This document shows, piece after piece, positions 26,644-36,892 of a DNA stretch of 61,166 bases. The translations under genes and the position numbers were made by a program. The DNA lies in contig CAIKXV010000005.1 of NCBI GenBank assembly GCA_903831455.1, positions 1 to 61,166 of the forward strand, given 5' to 3'. Source of the stretch: an uncultured Pseudomonadota bacterium (lineage in GTDB: Bacteria; Pseudomonadota; Gammaproteobacteria; Burkholderiales; CAIKXV01). Position 1 is the stretch's first letter. Every line of letters begins with the position of its first letter. The notes beneath the pieces are model-generated. The model was not told the origin of the DNA. It was given only the letters and a program-made list of their open reading frames with translations, and searched no databases.

Positions 26644-27983
26644 TCCGCCCGGTCCGCACGCTCGACAGCCGCAGCCCGGGCTTCGGGCGCACGCTGTCCC
26701 GGCTGACCGCCTTCGATGCGGCGCAGGATGCGAGGGTCGACTCGGCGGCGGCGGCGATCGTCGAGGCGGTGCGCACCCGCGGGGATGCCGCGCTGCTCGA
26801 ATACACCCGTCGCTTCGATCGCCTTCCGGTGCGCCGTGCCCGCGAACTCGAACTGTCTCGGCGCACGCTTGCCGCCGCGTGGCGCTCGCTGGGCACGATC
26901 GAGCGCGAGGCGCTGCAGGCGGCGCATTCGCGCATCCGCGACTACCACGAGCGCCAGGCCGGCGGCTCGTGGTCGTTCCGGGACGAACTGGGCTGCGTCC
27001 TGGGCCAGCGCGTGCAGCCGCTCGACCGCGCCGGGCTCTACGTGCCCGGCGGACGCGCGGCCTATCCGTCCTCCCTGCTCATGAACGCGGTTCCGGCGCG
27101 GGTGGCGGGTGTCGGCGAGCTGGTGATGGTCGTCCCCACCCCGGACGGCGAGCGCAACGCGCTGGTGCTCGCGGCCGCGTGGCTCGCGGGCGTCGACCGC
27201 GTGTTCACCATCGGCGGGGCGCAGGCGATCGCCGCGCTCGCCTACGGCACGCGCACGGTTCCGGCCGTCGACAAGATCACCGGCCCCGGCAACGCGTGGG
27301 TCGCCGCGGCCAAGCGCCGCGTGTTCGGCGTCGTCGGCATCGACATGGTGGCCGGCCCCTCCGAGATCCTGGTGATCGCGGACGACTCGGCCGATCCCGA
27401 CTGGGTGGCGATGGATCTGTTCTCCCAGGCCGAGCACGACGAGATCGCCCAGTCGATCCTGCTCACGCCCAGCGATCGCCTCATCGTCGCGGTGCAGGCC
27501 TCGATCGCCCGCCTGCTGCCCGGCATGGCGCGGCGCGAGACGATCGCCGCCTCGCTGTCGCGGCGCGGTGCGCTGGTCAGGGTGCGCAGCCTGGCCGAGG
27601 CCTGCGACATCGCCAATGGCATCGCACCCGAGCACCTCGAACTCGCGGTGCGCAGGCCGCGCGAACTCGCCGCCCGCATCCGCCATGCCGGCGCGATCTT
27701 CCTCGGCCACCACACCTCGGAGACGCTCGGCGACTACTGTGCAGGTTCCAACCACGTGCTGCCGACGGGACGGACCGCACGCTTCTCCTCGCCGCTGGGC
27801 GTCTACGATTTCCAGAAGCGCACCAGCATGATCGAGGTGTCCGCGCGTGGCGCACGCGCCCTGGGTTCGGTGGCGAGCGTGCTCGCGCGGGGTGAAGGAC
27901 TGGAGGCGCACGCGCGCGCGGCCGAGCTTCGGCTGGGCGGCACGCAGGCACGCCGGGCGCGCGGAGGTGGCGATGGCCGCTGA
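26640..27983 (+). CDS. hisD: Histidinol dehydrogenase HisD
   Basis: 447 residues from a GTG overlapping the hisG stop. Oxidises L-histidinol to L-histidine in two NAD-dependent steps (last two steps of the pathway). Family motifs: [36 protein letters not shown], the Zn-binding VDMVAGPSE-like [23 protein letters not shown], and the catalytic Glu-His in [10 protein letters not shown]. Length is normal (about 430-450). Its end overlaps the hisC start by 11 bases. Confidence 0.96.
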   Translation: MIRPVRTLDSRSPGFGRTLSRLTAFDAAQDARVDSAAAAIVEAVRTRGDAALLEYTRRFDRLPVRRARELELSRRTLAAAWRSLGTIEREALQAAHSRIRDYHERQAGGSWSFRDELGCVLGQRVQPLDRAGLYVPGGRAAYPSSLLMNAVPARVAGVGELVMVVPTPDGERNALVLAAAWLAGVDRVFTIGGAQAIAALAYGTRTVPAVDKITGPGNAWVAAAKRRVFGVVGIDMVAGPSEILVIADDSADPDWVAMDLFSQAEHDEIAQSILLTPSDRLIVAVQASIARLLPGMARRETIAASLSRRGALVRVRSLAEACDIANGIAPEHLELAVRRPRELAARIRHAGAIFLGHHTSETLGDYCAGSNHVLPTGRTARFSSPLGVYDFQKRTSMIEVSARGARALGSVASVLARGEGLEAHARAAELRLGGTQARRARGGGDGR

Positions 27984-29082
27984 ATCCGGCGCGAGCCCGC
28001 AGACGCTGCTGCGCCCCGAGGTACTGGCGCTGGCGGCCTACCACGTGCCCGATGCGTCGGGGCTGGTCAAGCTCGATGCCATGGAGAACCCGTGGGCGCT
28101 GCCGCCTGAACTGGCCGCCGACCTCGGACGGCAACTGGCCGGGGTCGCCATCAACCGCTATCCGACGGCCGACGCGCCCGTCCTGAAGGCGGCGATCCGC
28201 AAGGCGCTCGGGGTGCCGGAGGGGTGTTCGATCCTCCTCGGCAACGGGTCGGACGAAATCATCCAGCTGCTCGCGCTGGCGGTTGCGCGCCCCGGGGCGG
28301 TGCTCGCTTCGGTCGAGCCGACCTTCGTGATGTTCCGGATGATCGCCACCTTCGCGGGGCTTCGCTACGCGTCCTGCGACCTGCAGCCGGACTTCTCCAT
28401 CGACGTGGACGCCGTGCTTACCCTGCTCGAGCGCGAGCGTCCGGCCATCCTGTTCCTCGCCACGCCCAACAATCCCACGGGCAACGCGCACCCGCGCGAG
28501 GCCATCGAGCGCATCGCCGCAGCCGCCCCGGGGCTGGTGGTGGTCGACGAGGCCTACTACGCGTTCGGCGACGGCAGCTACCTCGACCTGGCGGCGCGCT
28601 ACCCCAACGTGCTGGTGATGCGCACCTTCTCCAAGCTCGGCATGGCGGGTCTGAGGCTCGGATTTCTCGTCGGGGCGAGGGCCTGGCTCGACGAACTCGA
28701 GAAGCTGCGCCTGCCCTACAACATCAATGCGCTCACCCAGGCCGCGGCGACCCGCCTGCTCGCCGACTACGCCGTGCTCGCCGACCAGGCCCGGCGGATC
28801 CGCGAAGCGCGAGCGCCGCTCGCGACGGCCATCGCCGCGCTGCCCGGCACCGAGGTGTTCGGCTCGGAGGCGAACTTCATCCTGTTCCGTGTGCCGGACG
28901 CCCAGCGTACCTTCGACGGCCTGCTCGAGCGCGGCGTGCTGGTGAAGAACGTCTCTCGCGCGCACGCGCTGCTCGCGGGCTGCCTGCGGGTGACCGTGGG
29001 TACGCCCGGGGAGAACGACCGGTTCCTCGACGCGCTGGCGCGGACGCTGGCCGCGGTGCAGGGACCGGGGCTGCCGGGCTGA
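27973..29082 (+). CDS. hisC: Histidinol-phosphate aminotransferase HisC
   Basis: 369 residues from the ATG at 27973. A class I/II PLP aminotransferase: [43 protein letters not shown] and the PLP lysine in [14 protein letters not shown]. It converts imidazole acetol phosphate to histidinol phosphate using glutamate. Starts inside the end of hisD; 19 bp before hisB. Confidence 0.95.
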   Translation: MAAESGASPQTLLRPEVLALAAYHVPDASGLVKLDAMENPWALPPELAADLGRQLAGVAINRYPTADAPVLKAAIRKALGVPEGCSILLGNGSDEIIQLLALAVARPGAVLASVEPTFVMFRMIATFAGLRYASCDLQPDFSIDVDAVLTLLERERPAILFLATPNNPTGNAHPREAIERIAAAAPGLVVVDEAYYAFGDGSYLDLAARYPNVLVMRTFSKLGMAGLRLGFLVGARAWLDELEKLRLPYNINALTQAAATRLLADYAVLADQARRIREARAPLATAIAALPGTEVFGSEANFILFRVPDAQRTFDGLLERGVLVKNVSRAHALLAGCLRVTVGTPGENDRFLDALARTLAAVQGPGLPG

Positions 29083-29101
29083 TTTCGGTTAACCTCCCGC
29101 C

Positions 29102-29689
29102 ATGCGACAGGCCAAGGTAGAGCGCAACACGCAGGAGACGCAGATCACCGTGGGGATCAACCTCGACGGCGAAGGTCGCTGCGCGCTCGCCACCGGGGTG
29201 CCGTTCCTCGACCACATGATCGAGCAGATCGCGCGCCACGGGCTGGTCGACCTCGACATCCAGGCCCGCGGCGACCTGCACATCGATGCCCACCACACGG
29301 TCGAGGACATCGGCATCACGCTGGGCCAGGCGCTCGCCCGTGCGCTGGGCGACAAGCGCGGCGTGCGCCGCTACGGGCATGCCTACGTCCCGCTCGACGA
29401 GGCGCTGTCGCGGGTGGTGATCGACCTGTCCGGTCGGCCGGGGCTCGAGATGCATGTCGAGTTCGCCCGGGCCCGGATCGGCGACTTCGACGCCGACCTC
29501 GTCCACGAGTTCTTCCAGGGCTTCGTCAACCATGCGCTGGTGACCCTGCACGTGGACAACCTGCGCGGGCGCAACGCCCACCATCAGGCCGAGACGGTGT
29601 TCAAGGCCTTCGGCCGGGCGCTGCGCATGGCGGTCGAACTCGACCCGCGCGCGGGCGCGAGCGTGCCCTCCACCAAGGGCGTGCTCTGA
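29102..29689 (+). CDS. hisB: Imidazoleglycerol-phosphate dehydratase HisB
   Basis: 195 residues, the monofunctional dehydratase without the phosphatase half found in enterics. The metal-binding histidine motifs [29 protein letters not shown] and [19 protein letters not shown] are intact. It removes water from imidazoleglycerol phosphate. Histidinol-phosphate phosphatase must therefore be encoded elsewhere. Confidence 0.96.
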   Translation: MRQAKVERNTQETQITVGINLDGEGRCALATGVPFLDHMIEQIARHGLVDLDIQARGDLHIDAHHTVEDIGITLGQALARALGDKRGVRRYGHAYVPLDEALSRVVIDLSGRPGLEMHVEFARARIGDFDADLVHEFFQGFVNHALVTLHVDNLRGRNAHHQAETVFKAFGRALRMAVELDPRAGASVPSTKGVL

Positions 29690-29717
29690 GCGGCTGCCAG
29701 GGCGGGGAACGGCACGC

Positions 29718-30377
29718 ATGACGATCGCGGTGGTCGACTATGGCATGGGCAACCTGCGTTCGGTGGCGCGGGCCCTCGAGCACGTCGCCGGCGGCGTGCC
29801 CGTCGTGGTGACCGACAGCCCCGAGCAGGTCGAGGCGGCCGAGCGGGTGGTGTTCCCCGGCCAGGGAGCGATGCCCGACTGCATGCGTGAACTGGACGCC
29901 CGCGGGCTGCGCGAGGCCGTGGTGCGGGCGGCGAGCCGCCGTCCCTTCCTCGGCATCTGCATCGGGCTGCAGATGCTGTTCGAACGCTCCGAGGAGGGGA
30001 ACACCCCGGGCCTCGCGGTGCTGCCCGGCGAGGTCATCCGCTTTCCCGAGCCGGCGATGCGCGACGCCTCGGGCCAGCGGCTGAAGGTGCCCCACATGGG
30101 CTGGAACGAGGTGCACCAGGCCGTCGCGCACCCGCTGTGGCAGGGCATCGCCGACGGCAGCCGGTTCTATTTCGTGCACAGCTACTTCCCGCAGCCCGCC
30201 GACCCCGCGCTGGTCGCGGCCTTCGCGCACTATCCGTTCGCCTTCTGCTGCGCGGTTGCCCGCGAAAACCTGTTTGCCGTACAGTTTCACCCAGAGAAGA
30301 GCCACGATGCCGGACTGCGCCTGCTGGCCAATTTCGTTGCCTGGGATCCCGCCGCCGGTTCGCAGCCGGCAGCCTGA
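29718..30377 (+). CDS. hisH: Imidazole glycerol phosphate synthase glutaminase subunit HisH
   Basis: 219 residues, a class I glutamine amidotransferase. Catalytic Cys81 lies in LGICIGLQMLF, and the His/Glu pair in AVQFHPEKSHDAGLRLL. The usual FPGQGAMPDCM oxyanion region is present. It delivers ammonia to HisF. The ATG at 29718 begins directly with the conserved MTIAVVDYGMGN. Confidence 0.96.
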   Translation: MTIAVVDYGMGNLRSVARALEHVAGGVPVVVTDSPEQVEAAERVVFPGQGAMPDCMRELDARGLREAVVRAASRRPFLGICIGLQMLFERSEEGNTPGLAVLPGEVIRFPEPAMRDASGQRLKVPHMGWNEVHQAVAHPLWQGIADGSRFYFVHSYFPQPADPALVAAFAHYPFAFCCAVARENLFAVQFHPEKSHDAGLRLLANFVAWDPAAGSQPAA

Positions 30378-30410
30378 GCCCGGCCAGTTTCCCTCGTACC
30401 GAGTGCCGAC

Positions 30411-31160
30411 ATGCTGCTGATCCCCGCGATCGACCTGAAGGACGGCGGCTGCGTGCGCCTGCGCCAGGGCGAGATGGATGCGGCCACGGTCTATTCCGAC
30501 CGGCCCGCCGAAATGGCCCGCCACTGGCTTGATCGGGGCGCGCGTCGACTGCACATCGTCGATCTGAACGGCGCGATCGCCGGACGGCCCCGCAACGAGC
30601 CTGCGATCCGCGACATCGTCGCCGAGGTCGGTGACTCGATCCCGATCCAGCTCGGCGGCGGCGTCCGCGACCTCGACACCATCGAACGCTATCTCGACGA
30701 CGGCATCAGCTACGTGATCATCGGCACCGCGGCGGTCAAGACGCCGGGTTTCCTGCACGACGCCTGCAGCGCCTTCCCCGGCCACATCATCGTCGGACTC
30801 GACGCGAAGGAGGGGCGCGTTGCCGTGGACGGCTGGTCCAAGCTGACCGGCCACGAGGTGTCCGACCTCGCGCTCAAGTTCCAGGACTACGGCGTGGAGG
30901 CGGTGATCTACACCGACATCGGTCGCGACGGCATGATGACCGGCGTCAACATCGAGGCGACGGTGAAGCTCGCGCGCGGCCTGTCGATCCCGGTCATCGC
31001 CAGCGGCGGCCTGTCCAGCCTCGAGGACGTACGGGCGCTGTGCGCGGTCGAGGGCGAGGGCATCCCGGCGGCGATCACCGGTCGGGCGATCTACGAGGGT
31101 CGCATCGATTTCGCGCAGGCGCAGGCGCTGGCCGACTCCCTGGGCGAGCAGGCGAGCTGA
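30411..31160 (+). CDS. hisA: Phosphoribosylformimino-5-aminoimidazole carboxamide ribotide isomerase HisA
   Basis: 249 residues, a (beta/alpha)8 barrel. Catalytic aspartates are in [20 protein letters not shown] (Asp8) and [12 protein letters not shown]. The two phosphate-binding loops are IQLGGGVRD and [13 protein letters not shown]. It opens the ribose ring by an Amadori rearrangement. Three bases separate it from hisF. Confidence 0.97.
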   Translation: MLLIPAIDLKDGGCVRLRQGEMDAATVYSDRPAEMARHWLDRGARRLHIVDLNGAIAGRPRNEPAIRDIVAEVGDSIPIQLGGGVRDLDTIERYLDDGISYVIIGTAAVKTPGFLHDACSAFPGHIIVGLDAKEGRVAVDGWSKLTGHEVSDLALKFQDYGVEAVIYTDIGRDGMMTGVNIEATVKLARGLSIPVIASGGLSSLEDVRALCAVEGEGIPAAITGRAIYEGRIDFAQAQALADSLGEQAS

Positions 31161-31163
31161 ACG

Positions 31164-31937
31164 ATGCTGGCGCGTCGGGTGATTCCCTGCCTGGACGTCA
31201 CGGGCGGCCGGGTGGTGAAGGGGGTGAACTTCGTCGGCCTGCGCGACGCGGGCGACCCGGTCGAGGTCGCGCGTCGCTACGACCAGCAGGGCGCCGACGA
31301 ACTCGCCTTCCTCGACATCACGGCCAGCAGCGACGGCCGCGCGACGCTCCTGTCGATGGTGGAGGCGGTCGCCGCGCAGGTGTTCATTCCGCTCACCGTG
31401 GGCGGCGGCGTGCGCAGCGTGGCCGACGTGCGCGTGCTGCTCAACGCGGGTGCCGACAAGGCCAGCATCAACACCGCTGCCGTCCAGAATCCCGCCTTCG
31501 TGGCCGAGGCGGCGGGACGCTTCGGCTCGCAGTGCATCGTGGTGGCGATCGACGCGCGCCGCGTGCCGGACTCGCCGCCGCAGGCGCCGCGCTGGGAGGT
31601 CTATACGCACGGCGGTCGCAAGGCGACCGGCCTGGACGCGCTGGAGTGGGGCGAACGCATGCAGGCGAGCGGTGCGGGCGAGATCCTGCTCACCAGCATG
31701 GATCGCGACGGCACGCGCGAGGGTTTCGACCTCGAACTGGTCCGTGCATTCTCCGACCGGCTGTCGATCCCGGTCATCGCGAGCGGCGGCGTGGGCTCGG
31801 TACAGCACATGGTCGACGGGGTCACCGAAGGGCATGCGGACGCGGTGCTCGCCGCGAGCATCTTCCACTACGGCGAACACACGGTCGGCGACGTCAAGCG
31901 GGCACTGGCGGCCGCGGGCGTCGAGGTCCGGCTCTAG
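31164..31937 (+). CDS. hisF: Imidazole glycerol phosphate synthase cyclase subunit HisF
   Basis: 257 residues, a barrel paralogous to HisA. Catalytic aspartates are in [17 protein letters not shown] (Asp11) and LTSMDRDGT. Phosphate loops are [11 protein letters not shown] and [13 protein letters not shown]. With HisH it makes imidazole glycerol phosphate and AICAR. Confidence 0.97.
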   Translation: MLARRVIPCLDVTGGRVVKGVNFVGLRDAGDPVEVARRYDQQGADELAFLDITASSDGRATLLSMVEAVAAQVFIPLTVGGGVRSVADVRVLLNAGADKASINTAAVQNPAFVAEAAGRFGSQCIVVAIDARRVPDSPPQAPRWEVYTHGGRKATGLDALEWGERMQASGAGEILLTSMDRDGTREGFDLELVRAFSDRLSIPVIASGGVGSVQHMVDGVTEGHADAVLAASIFHYGEHTVGDVKRALAAAGVEVRL

Positions 31938-31954
31938 CCGGGGCCGGGTCGACG

Positions 31955-32410
31955 ATGAACGACGCTCCCCCCCCGCCCGCGGGTCGCGCCGCGGCCGACT
32001 GGCTCGGCGAGGTCGGCTTCGACGCGAACGGGCTGGTCACGGCCGTCGCCCAGGATGCCGCCAGCGGCCGGGTGCTGATGGTCGCCTGGATGAACCGCGA
32101 GTCGCTCGCGCTTACGGCGGCGACGGGCTTCGCCCACTACTGGTCGCGCTCGCGGGGGCGCCTCTGGAAGAAGGGCGAGGAGTCCGGGCACCTGCAGCGG
32201 GTGGTCGAACTGCGGCTCGACTGCGATGGCGACGTGGTCGTGCTGCGGATCGACCAGGCGGGCGGCATTGCCTGTCATACCGGCCGCGAGAGCTGCTTCT
32301 ACCGCCGCCTCGAGGACGGCCGCTGGGTCACGGTCGATGCGGTGCTGCGCCCGCCGGAGGACATCTATCGCGGCGGCCTGCCGCACGGAGACGGACATGG
32401 ATCACGCTGA
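31955..32410 (+). CDS. hisI: Phosphoribosyl-AMP cyclohydrolase HisI
   Basis: 151 residues, the separate cyclohydrolase (not fused to HisE as in enterics). Motifs [31 protein letters not shown], the metal site [15 protein letters not shown] and [11 protein letters not shown] match. The ATG at 31955 is preceded by only 17 bases after hisF. It overlaps hisE by 14 bases. Confidence 0.95.
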   Translation: MNDAPPPPAGRAAADWLGEVGFDANGLVTAVAQDAASGRVLMVAWMNRESLALTAATGFAHYWSRSRGRLWKKGEESGHLQRVVELRLDCDGDVVVLRIDQAGGIACHTGRESCFYRRLEDGRWVTVDAVLRPPEDIYRGGLPHGDGHGSR

Positions 32411-32723
32411 AATCCTCGCTCGACTGGCGGCGACCATCGAGTCGCGCAAGGGGGCATCGCCCGATGGCTCCTACGTTGCGAGCCTGTTCGCGCGCGGCCA
32501 CGACACCGTGCTCAAGAAGCTTGCGGAGGAGTCGGCGGAGACCCTGCTGGCCGCGAAGGACGGTGATAAACTCCATCTGATCAAGGAGATGGCGGATCTC
32601 TGGTTCCACGGGCTGGTGCTGCTGGCCTGGCATGGGGCCGGCCCCGAGGACGTGCTCGCGGAACTCGCGAGACGCGAAGGGGTGTCCGGCCACGACGAGA
32701 AACGCGCGCGACCACCCGCGTGA
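32397..32723 (+). CDS. hisE: Phosphoribosyl-ATP pyrophosphatase HisE
   Basis: 108 residues from the ATG at 32397 inside the end of hisI. MazG-like helices with the HisE pattern: [39 protein letters not shown] and [19 protein letters not shown]. It removes pyrophosphate from phosphoribosyl-ATP. Last his gene; tatA follows after 96 bp. Confidence 0.95.
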   Translation: MDHAEILARLAATIESRKGASPDGSYVASLFARGHDTVLKKLAEESAETLLAAKDGDKLHLIKEMADLWFHGLVLLAWHGAGPEDVLAELARREGVSGHDEKRARPPA

Positions 32724-32819
32724 GGCAGCGCGTCCACGCGCTCCGGCGACGCGGCGTGCACGTACCATTGAGGGTCCGTCGGGGTGTTCGAGCCCGGGCG
32801 GTCGACAAGGAGCGGGAAC

Positions 32820-33056
32820 ATGGGTTCGTTCAGCATCTGGCACTGGTTGATCGTCCTGCTGGTGGTGGTCCTGGTGTTCGGCACCAAGAAACTCGGCAGC
32901 CTGGGCAAGGATGTCGGCAGCGCGATCAAGGGCTTCAAGGAAGGGATGAAGCCCGAGGACGACAAGTCCGCCTCCGCCTCCGCCGCGCCGGCCCAGCAGA
33001 TCCCCGGCCAGACGATCGAGGGCGAGGTCAAGTCGCGGACCGAGACCCGCGCCTGA
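32820..33056 (+). CDS. tatA: Twin-arginine translocase subunit TatA
   Basis: 78 residues from the ATG at 32820, preceded by the ribosome-binding site AAGGAG; an upstream in-frame start at 32784 is less likely. [20 protein letters not shown] is the membrane helix, then the [14 protein letters not shown] hinge and amphipathic helix with FKEGM. It polymerises to form the path for folded Tat substrates. The Rieske protein encoded at 36893 is a likely client. Confidence 0.95.
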   Translation: MGSFSIWHWLIVLLVVVLVFGTKKLGSLGKDVGSAIKGFKEGMKPEDDKSASASAAPAQQIPGQTIEGEVKSRTETRA

Positions 33057-33130
33057 CCCGACTGCTACCGGACGGCGCTCGCGGTTGAACCCGGTTCGCC
33101 GGGTCCGTCGCCGCGTCGCAGGCCTCGACC

Positions 33131-33703
33131 ATGCTCGACCTCGGCTTCTCGGAAATGATGGTGATCGCGGTGGTCGCCCTGGTCGTGCTCGGACCGGAGC
33201 GTCTGCCGAAGGTCGCGCGCACGCTCGGCCAGTGGGTGGGCCGGATGCAGCGCTACGTGTCGGACGTGAAGGCCGACATCAATCGCGAGATGGAACTCGA
33301 GGAACTGCGCCGGTTCCGGCAGACGGTCGAAGAGGCGGCCACCTCGGTGCAGTCCGGACTCTCCGGGCTGCAGAGCAGCGCCCGCTCCACGAGCGACGAA
33401 CTGTCCTCGCTGGTGGCCGGGTCGGGCAACCCCACTGCCGTGGACGCCGCCGGCTCCCTGCCCGCGTCGAGTGCATGGGAGACGCCCGCGCCCGCCGTCG
33501 ACAGCCTGGCCGCGCAGGCCGGCGATTTCCCGCCGAGCGGGCCGGTCGACGGCACCGATACGGTCGCGGGCGCGATGGCCACCCCGGCGCGGCCCGCGCT
33601 GTACGTGGCCCCCGCTTCGCTCGCCATGGCGAGCGAGGCCGAGTCCGCGAGGGGCGCTCCCCGGCTCGCGCAGCCTGAGCCTCTCGCCGGAGCGCAGGCC
33701 TGA
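33131..33703 (+). CDS. tatB: Twin-arginine translocase subunit TatB
   Basis: 190 residues. MLDLGFSEMMVIAVVALVVLGPERLPKVAR (first half shown by its key FSEM, LGPERLP) is the TatB membrane helix and hinge. An amphipathic helix then a coiled coil (ELEELRRFRQTVEEA) and a long Ala/Pro/Ser-rich tail follow. It forms the substrate-receptor site with TatC, which starts two bases downstream. Confidence 0.93.
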   Translation: MLDLGFSEMMVIAVVALVVLGPERLPKVARTLGQWVGRMQRYVSDVKADINREMELEELRRFRQTVEEAATSVQSGLSGLQSSARSTSDELSSLVAGSGNPTAVDAAGSLPASSAWETPAPAVDSLAAQAGDFPPSGPVDGTDTVAGAMATPARPALYVAPASLAMASEAESARGAPRLAQPEPLAGAQA

Positions 33704-33705
33704 CC

Positions 33706-34512
33706 ATGGCCCAGGACGATCCGGCCGCCGGCGGCAGCGAAGAGCAGGGCGAGTCCTTCCTCTCGCACCTGATCGAGCTTCGCCAGCGCCTCGTGCGCGC
33801 GTGCGCCTCGATACTGATCGTCTTCATCGCGCTCTCGCCGTTCATGAAGCAGATCTTCGACGTGGTGTCGCTGCCGCTGATGTCCGCGCTGCCCGACGGC
33901 ACCCGACTGCTCGCCACCGGCGTGATCTCCCCGTTCTTCGTGCCGCTCAAGGTGACGCTGTTCGTGGCCTTCCTGCTGGCGCTGCCCTACGTGCTCTACC
34001 AGGTGTGGGCATTCGTCGCCCCCGGCCTGTACGAGCACGAGAAGCGCCTGGCCCTGCCGGTGCTCGCCTCCAGCGTCGGCATGTTCTTCCTGGGCATGGC
34101 CTACTGCTACTTCGTGGTCTTCGGCTTCGTCTTCCGGTTCATCGCCGGCTTCGCGCCCGAGTCGGTGGCCGTGGCACCCGACATCGAGAACTACCTGTCC
34201 TTCGTGATGGGCATGTTCCTCGCGTTCGGCGCCACCTTCGAGGTTCCGGTCGTGGTCGTGCTGCTGGTCCGCTTCGGCATGGCGAGCGTCGAGCAGCTGC
34301 GTGCGGCCCGCCCGTACGTGATCGTCGGCGCCTTCGTGGTCGCGGCCGTGGTGACGCCGCCCGACGTGGTCTCGCAACTGCTGCTGGCCGTCCCGCTGTG
34401 CGTGCTCTACGAGGTCGGTCTTCAGATCGCGCGCTTCGTCGGACTGTCCGAGGGGCGCGGTCGGCGCGCCGCGGACGCCGAGGCCGACCCGCCGGCCGGC
34501 GGATCGGCCTGA
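33706..34512 (+). CDS. tatC: Twin-arginine translocase subunit TatC
   Basis: 268 residues with six membrane helices and the conserved TatC wording FLSHLIELRQRLVRA near residue 20, FFVPLKVTLFVAFLLALPYVLYQVWAFVAPGLY, and FGATFEVPVVVVLLVRFG. It recognises the twin-arginine signal. A Gly/Ala-rich tail ends the protein. The convergent htrA-type gene ends 20 bp downstream. Confidence 0.96.
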   Translation: MAQDDPAAGGSEEQGESFLSHLIELRQRLVRACASILIVFIALSPFMKQIFDVVSLPLMSALPDGTRLLATGVISPFFVPLKVTLFVAFLLALPYVLYQVWAFVAPGLYEHEKRLALPVLASSVGMFFLGMAYCYFVVFGFVFRFIAGFAPESVAVAPDIENYLSFVMGMFLAFGATFEVPVVVVLLVRFGMASVEQLRAARPYVIVGAFVVAAVVTPPDVVSQLLLAVPLCVLYEVGLQIARFVGLSEGRGRRAADAEADPPAGGSA

Positions 34513-34532
34513 CCGCGTTCGTCCCCGGGCGC

Positions 34533-35780
34533 TCAGCCGCGCCGCGGAGCCGGGCGTGTTCCCACCCGGACGGTCAGGCGGGTCTCCCGTCGATCTCGCA
34601 GCAGGTTCACCTCGACGGCCTGGCCCGGCTTGAGCGCGGCCACCGTGTCGAGCAGTTCGCGGGAACCGGAGATCGGGCGCCCCGCGACGGACAGCACCAC
34701 GTCGCCCGCGCGCAGGCCGCCGTCGGCCGCCGGGCTGCCTTTCACCACCCCGGCGACCAGGACGCCGCGCGCGCCCTGCAGCCCGAAGGATTCGGCGAGC
34801 GCCGCGGTGAGGTCCTGCGTCTCGACTCCCAGCCACCCGCGCACGACGCGTCCGTGCTCGATCAGCTGGTCGACCACCTGGCGCACGGTCGCCGAGGGGA
34901 TCGCGAAACCGATGCCCTGCGAGCCGCCGCTGCGCGAGAAGATCAGCGTGTTGATGCCCACGAGGCGCCCCTGGCCGTCGATGAGGGCGCCGCCCGAGTT
35001 GCCGGGGTTGATCGCCGCGTCGGTCTGCACGTAGTTCTCGAAGGTCGTCGCTCCGAGCCGGTTCCGTCCCAGCGCGCTCACGATGCCCATCGTCACCGTC
35101 TGGCCGACGCCGAACGGGTTGCCGATGGCCAGCACCACGTCGCCCACGCGCAGCGTTTCGGCGCTGCCCAGGGTGATGGCCGGAAGCTCGGGCAGGTCGA
35201 TCCGGATCACCGCGAGGTCGGTTTCGGGGTCTGCGCCGACGATGCGCGCGGCAGCCCGGCGCCCGTCGGCGAGCGCCACCTCGACCTTCTCGGCCGCCTC
35301 CAGCACGTGGGCGTTGGTGACGATGTGGCCGCGCGCGTCGAGGATCACCCCCGAGCCCAGGCTGGACGGGCGGGCAGGGGAGCGCCCGTGGGGCGCGCCG
35401 CCCGGGGGCGCGTCGCCGAAGAAGAACCGGAAGATCGGGTCGTCGAGCAGGGGATTGCGCTCGCGCCGGGCGGGGGCTGCGGTGGTGTAGAGGTTCACCA
35501 CCGCGGGCATGGCGCGCGCGGCCGCCTCGGCATAGGACGCCGCACCGACCGCAGGGGGCGCCTCGCCTGCAGGCGGACGTGCGGACGGGGCGATCGCCGT
35601 CGCCGCCGACGATGCTTCGCCGCGGGCGGCCGGCCAGGGCGCGGGCAGCAGGTCAGGGCGCAGGGCGGCGACCAGCAGCCAGGCGGCGAGCATCACCGTC
35701 ACCGCCTGCGCGAACAGCAGCCACAATCGATGGATCACGCGGGCATGGGGAGCAGGTTCGGACCGGGTCAAGGCTAACAT
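34533..35780 (-). CDS. DegS/HtrA-type periplasmic serine protease with one PDZ domain
   Basis: 415 residues. A membrane anchor lies at about 19-40 (LWLLFAQAVTVMLAAWLLVA), then a Pro/Ala linker, a trypsin-like domain with the triad His158 (TNAHVL), Asp188 (DPETDLAVIR) and Ser262 (GNSGGAL), and a single C-terminal PDZ domain (about 315-405, RGWLGVETQD, RAGDVVLSVAGRPI). One PDZ plus an uncleaved anchor fits DegS-like envelope stress sensors rather than two-PDZ DegP. It stands alone on the minus strand between tatC and the NIF3-like gene, its usual place in relatives. Confidence 0.9.
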   Translation of the reverse strand: MLALTRSEPAPHARVIHRLWLLFAQAVTVMLAAWLLVAALRPDLLPAPWPAARGEASSAATAIAPSARPPAGEAPPAVGAASYAEAAARAMPAVVNLYTTAAPARRERNPLLDDPIFRFFFGDAPPGGAPHGRSPARPSSLGSGVILDARGHIVTNAHVLEAAEKVEVALADGRRAAARIVGADPETDLAVIRIDLPELPAITLGSAETLRVGDVVLAIGNPFGVGQTVTMGIVSALGRNRLGATTFENYVQTDAAINPGNSGGALIDGQGRLVGINTLIFSRSGGSQGIGFAIPSATVRQVVDQLIEHGRVVRGWLGVETQDLTAALAESFGLQGARGVLVAGVVKGSPAADGGLRAGDVVLSVAGRPISGSRELLDTVAALKPGQAVEVNLLRDRRETRLTVRVGTRPAPRRG

Positions 35781-35859
35781 CGGGCCGACGGGTGGCCGAT
35801 GGCGCCCGTCGGCGTCCTGCCCGCGGGCAGGTCCCTTGCCCCCAGCCGATGCCGCTGCG

Positions 35860-36603
35860 ATGGATACCCAGGCCCTTGCCGACTACCTCGACACCCTGCT
35901 GCGACCGGGTGACTTCCGCGACTACTGTCCGAACGGGCTCCAGTTGGAGGGCGCGGCGCGGGTCCGGTCGCTGGTCACCGGGGTCACCGCCTCGCTCGCC
36001 CTGATCGAGGCGGCCATCGAGCACGGCGCGGACACGCTCCTGGTGCACCACGGTCTTTTCTGGAGATCCGATCCGGGCGTGCTGACCGGCTGGCGAAGGC
36101 GGCGTGTCGCCGCGCTGCTGGCTGCGGACGTCAACGTGTTCGCCTACCACCTGCCGCTCGATGCCCATCCGGAACTGGGCAACAACGCGCAACTCGGCGC
36201 CCGGCTGGGCATCGCCCGCAGCGGCAGCCTGGACGCGGCAGGCCTGGTGGCCCTCGGCGAACTGGCCGAACCGCTCGAGGCGGGCGTGTTCGCCGCCCGT
36301 GTGGCCGGCTCGCTCGGTCGCGAGCCGCTGCTCGCAGGCGATCGCGAGCGAGTCGTGCGTCGCGTGGCCTGGTGCACGGGCGCCGGGCAGTCGTTCATCG
36401 AGCAGGCGGTCGGCCGGGCGGACGTGTTCCTGACCGGCGAGGCGTCCGAGCAGACGGTGCATGTCGCCCGCGAGGCTGGAATCACGCTGCTGGCCGCGGG
36501 ACACCACGCGACCGAGCGCTATGGCGTCCAGGCGCTCGGCGAGCACCTCGCCAGACGCTTCGGACTCGCCCACCGGTTCGTGGACATCGATAATCCGGTC
36601 TGA
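35860..36603 (+). CDS. NIF3/DUF34-family metal-binding protein (YbgI-like)
   Basis: 247 residues from the ATG at 35860; a TTG at 35836 would add eight residues. The dinuclear-metal residues fall in LLVHHGLFW, HLPLDAHPELGNNAQLG and GHHATERYG, as in YbgI/NIF3. Commonly annotated as GTP cyclohydrolase 1 type 2, though I regard the reaction as unproven for this family. Its position between the DegS-like gene and petABC is conserved in betaproteobacteria. Confidence 0.9.
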   Translation: MDTQALADYLDTLLRPGDFRDYCPNGLQLEGAARVRSLVTGVTASLALIEAAIEHGADTLLVHHGLFWRSDPGVLTGWRRRRVAALLAADVNVFAYHLPLDAHPELGNNAQLGARLGIARSGSLDAAGLVALGELAEPLEAGVFAARVAGSLGREPLLAGDRERVVRRVAWCTGAGQSFIEQAVGRADVFLTGEASEQTVHVAREAGITLLAAGHHATERYGVQALGEHLARRFGLAHRFVDIDNPV

Positions 36604-36664
36604 CGCCGTCGCCAGCCACCGGGGCGGCAGTCATCCCGGGGTTCAAGCCGGGTGCGCGATCCGG

Positions 36665-36670
36665 TAGACT
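36665..36670 (+). promoter_or_regulatory. petA: Probable promoter of petABC (-35 TTCAAG 36642-36647, -10 TAGACT)
   Basis: In the 289-bp gap before petA, TTCAAG and TAGACT are separated by 17 bp, the best spaced pair of this type in the window. It lies 222 bases before the petA ATG, so a long untranslated leader would result. The leader holds no convincing gene. Confidence 0.4.
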
Positions 36671-36892
36671 CCGGGGTTCGGTCAACTCGGCGTCCGGCCA
36701 GCCCCGCGCAAGCGCTGACGGGAATCGCGGCGCGCGCCGACCCTCGGCGCACGAGTCCGGCAGGGCCTTCGCGCCCACGCCGCCCGATCGGTCGGCCTGC
36801 CGACCCGCAGCTACGCGTCACCACCCTCATCCGATCGCCCGACAGCCGACTCCGTCGACGATCGCCCATCGCAAGCAGAGGTACTCACCGGC